Shown: in pieces, positions 5,972 through 6,393 of the stretch
Layout of the letters: the number at the start of each line of letters is the position of its first letter
Numbering within the stretch: position 1 is the first letter of the stretch
Position numbers and translations under genes: made by a program
Assembly (NCBI GenBank): GCA_025352765.1
Contig: JANXSI010000075.1
Span: 1-6,393 of the forward strand
From: Devosia sp.
Lineage (GTDB): Bacteria > Pseudomonadota > Alphaproteobacteria > Rhizobiales > Devosiaceae
DNA: 6,393 nucleotides
Direction: 5' to 3'
Notes under the pieces: model-generated
Database searches by the model: none
What the model saw: the letters and a program-made list of their open reading frames with translations, nothing else
Told to the model about the DNA's origin: nothing

Positions 5972-5975
5972 ACAA
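5965..5975. promoter_or_regulatory. Operator-like site 2 for a FadR-type GntR regulator
   Basis: TTGTCTGACAA is a perfect 11-bp palindrome around a central T and fits the FadR-subfamily pattern TNGTNNNACNA exactly. It lies between the two divergent genes, over the alternative -35 of the leftward operon and just ahead of the rightward reductase. The FadR-type regulator encoded in the operon is the obvious candidate to bind it. Confidence 0.62.
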
Positions 5976-6038
5976 CTTATGAGCCAAGCAAACAGAGTGG
6001 ACGGTCAGTCCGCCGCTGCGACCAGGGAGAGACCAGCT

Positions 6039-6393
6039 TTGGCCAACAGTTCCGCGACCTTGAAAAAGGTGGGCTCGACGACCCTCACGCTGCCCGGCTT
6101 CGGCTTCGGCAGCGCGCATCTTGGCGAACTCTACAACCGGGTCGACGAAGCCGATGTGAAGGCGACTGTCGACGCCGCGTGGGACGCGGGCGTGCGGTAC
6201 TACGACACCGCTCCCTGGTATGGTCGCGGTCTGTCCGAACACCGGCTCGGCCACTATCTGCGCAACCGGCCTCGGGCCGCGTTCAAGCTCACCACCAAGG
6301 TCGGACGCACGCTGTTCCGTCCCAGAGACCCGGCGCATTTCGATCGTGCGCCGTGGGTCGGCGGGCTGAATTTCGAGGTCAATTTCGACTACA
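6039..6393 (+). CDS. Aldo/keto reductase, probable aldose 1-dehydrogenase (L-fucose / D-threo-aldose dehydrogenase type), C-terminus outside window
   Basis: The first 118 residues of an NAD(P)-dependent aldo/keto reductase are present, with the TIM-barrel start LTLPGFGFGSAHLGELY (16-32), AAWDAGVRYYDTAPWYG (46-62) and LTTKVGR (84-90). Three of the four catalytic residues are visible: D56, Y61 and K87; the His lies beyond the window. The LGFG...LG.LY and DTAPWYGxGLSExRLG features resemble L-fucose / D-threo-aldose 1-dehydrogenases, which oxidise free aldoses to lactones. That would be the missing first step for the divergent lactonase-dehydratase-aldolase operon. The TTG start at 6039 is chosen because GGGAGAG (6025-6031) lies at good spacing. 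An in-frame ATG at 5979 would add 20 residues but has no Shine-Dalgarno and sits 4 bp from an operator-like site. A GTG at 5997 is a further alternative. Confidence 0.85.
   Translation, partial: MANSSATLKKVGSTTLTLPGFGFGSAHLGELYNRVDEADVKATVDAAWDAGVRYYDTAPWYGRGLSEHRLGHYLRNRPRAAFKLTTKVGRTLFRPRDPAHFDRAPWVGGLNFEVNFDY

Noticed and set aside
5958..6338. A 126-codon minus-strand frame
   Set aside because: It runs through the operator region and opposite the aldo/keto reductase, whose catalytic motifs are clear.
1..6393. CRISPR array, toxin-antitoxin pair, riboswitch or insertion sequence
   Set aside because: I saw no regularly spaced repeats, small paired genes, recognisable riboswitch fold or transposase with inverted repeats anywhere in the window.

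Overview
The window looks like a GC-rich alphaproteobacterial chromosome, most likely from the Hyphomicrobiales (Rhizobium/Mesorhizobium/Devosia type). This rests on high-GC codon use, a rhizobial-looking tRNA-Gly(CCC) gene with encoded CCA, and an acid-sugar catabolic operon with a FadR-type GntR regulator. The genus cannot be fixed from the sequence alone.

Left edge (1-446): the first 241 bases hold, on the minus strand, the N-terminal 80 residues of a P4-type tyrosine integrase (DUF4102 / arm-binding domain). The rest of it lies outside the window. It starts about 130 bp beyond the 3' end of a tRNA-Gly(CCC) gene (373-446, minus). This is the usual layout of a genomic island, ICE or prophage inserted at a tRNA 3' end, so the window probably spans the boundary between an integrated element (left) and core chromosome (right).

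Centre (562-5868): six tightly packed minus-strand genes form one apparent operon. In transcription order they are a DapA-family 2-keto-3-deoxy-acid aldolase, an enolase-superfamily sugar-acid dehydratase, a COG3618 amidohydrolase (sugar lactonase), a GntR/FadR-type regulator, L-rhamnose mutarotase (RhaM) and L-rhamnonate dehydratase (RhmD-like). Gaps are 11 bp or less, and the last three genes are joined by 4-bp GTGA overlaps.

Right edge (5869-6393): a divergent intergenic region carries two copies of the FadR-subfamily operator pattern TNGTNNNACNA, 15 bp apart and overlapping candidate promoters. Beyond it a plus-strand aldo/keto reductase of the L-fucose / D-threo-aldose dehydrogenase type begins and runs off the window.

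Together the enzymes give a non-phosphorylating route for L-rhamnose or a stereochemically related aldose: anomer equilibration (RhaM), oxidation to the lactone (aldo/keto reductase), lactone hydrolysis (amidohydrolase), dehydration to a 2-keto-3-deoxy acid (one or both dehydratases), and aldol cleavage to pyruvate plus an aldehyde, probably L-lactaldehyde for rhamnose. The GntR protein probably senses a pathway acid and represses the divergent promoters. No transporter or aldehyde dehydrogenase is visible. The oddest points are two different dehydratases in one operon, an aldolase with Gln where the family's catalytic Tyr should be, and the tRNA-linked integrase.
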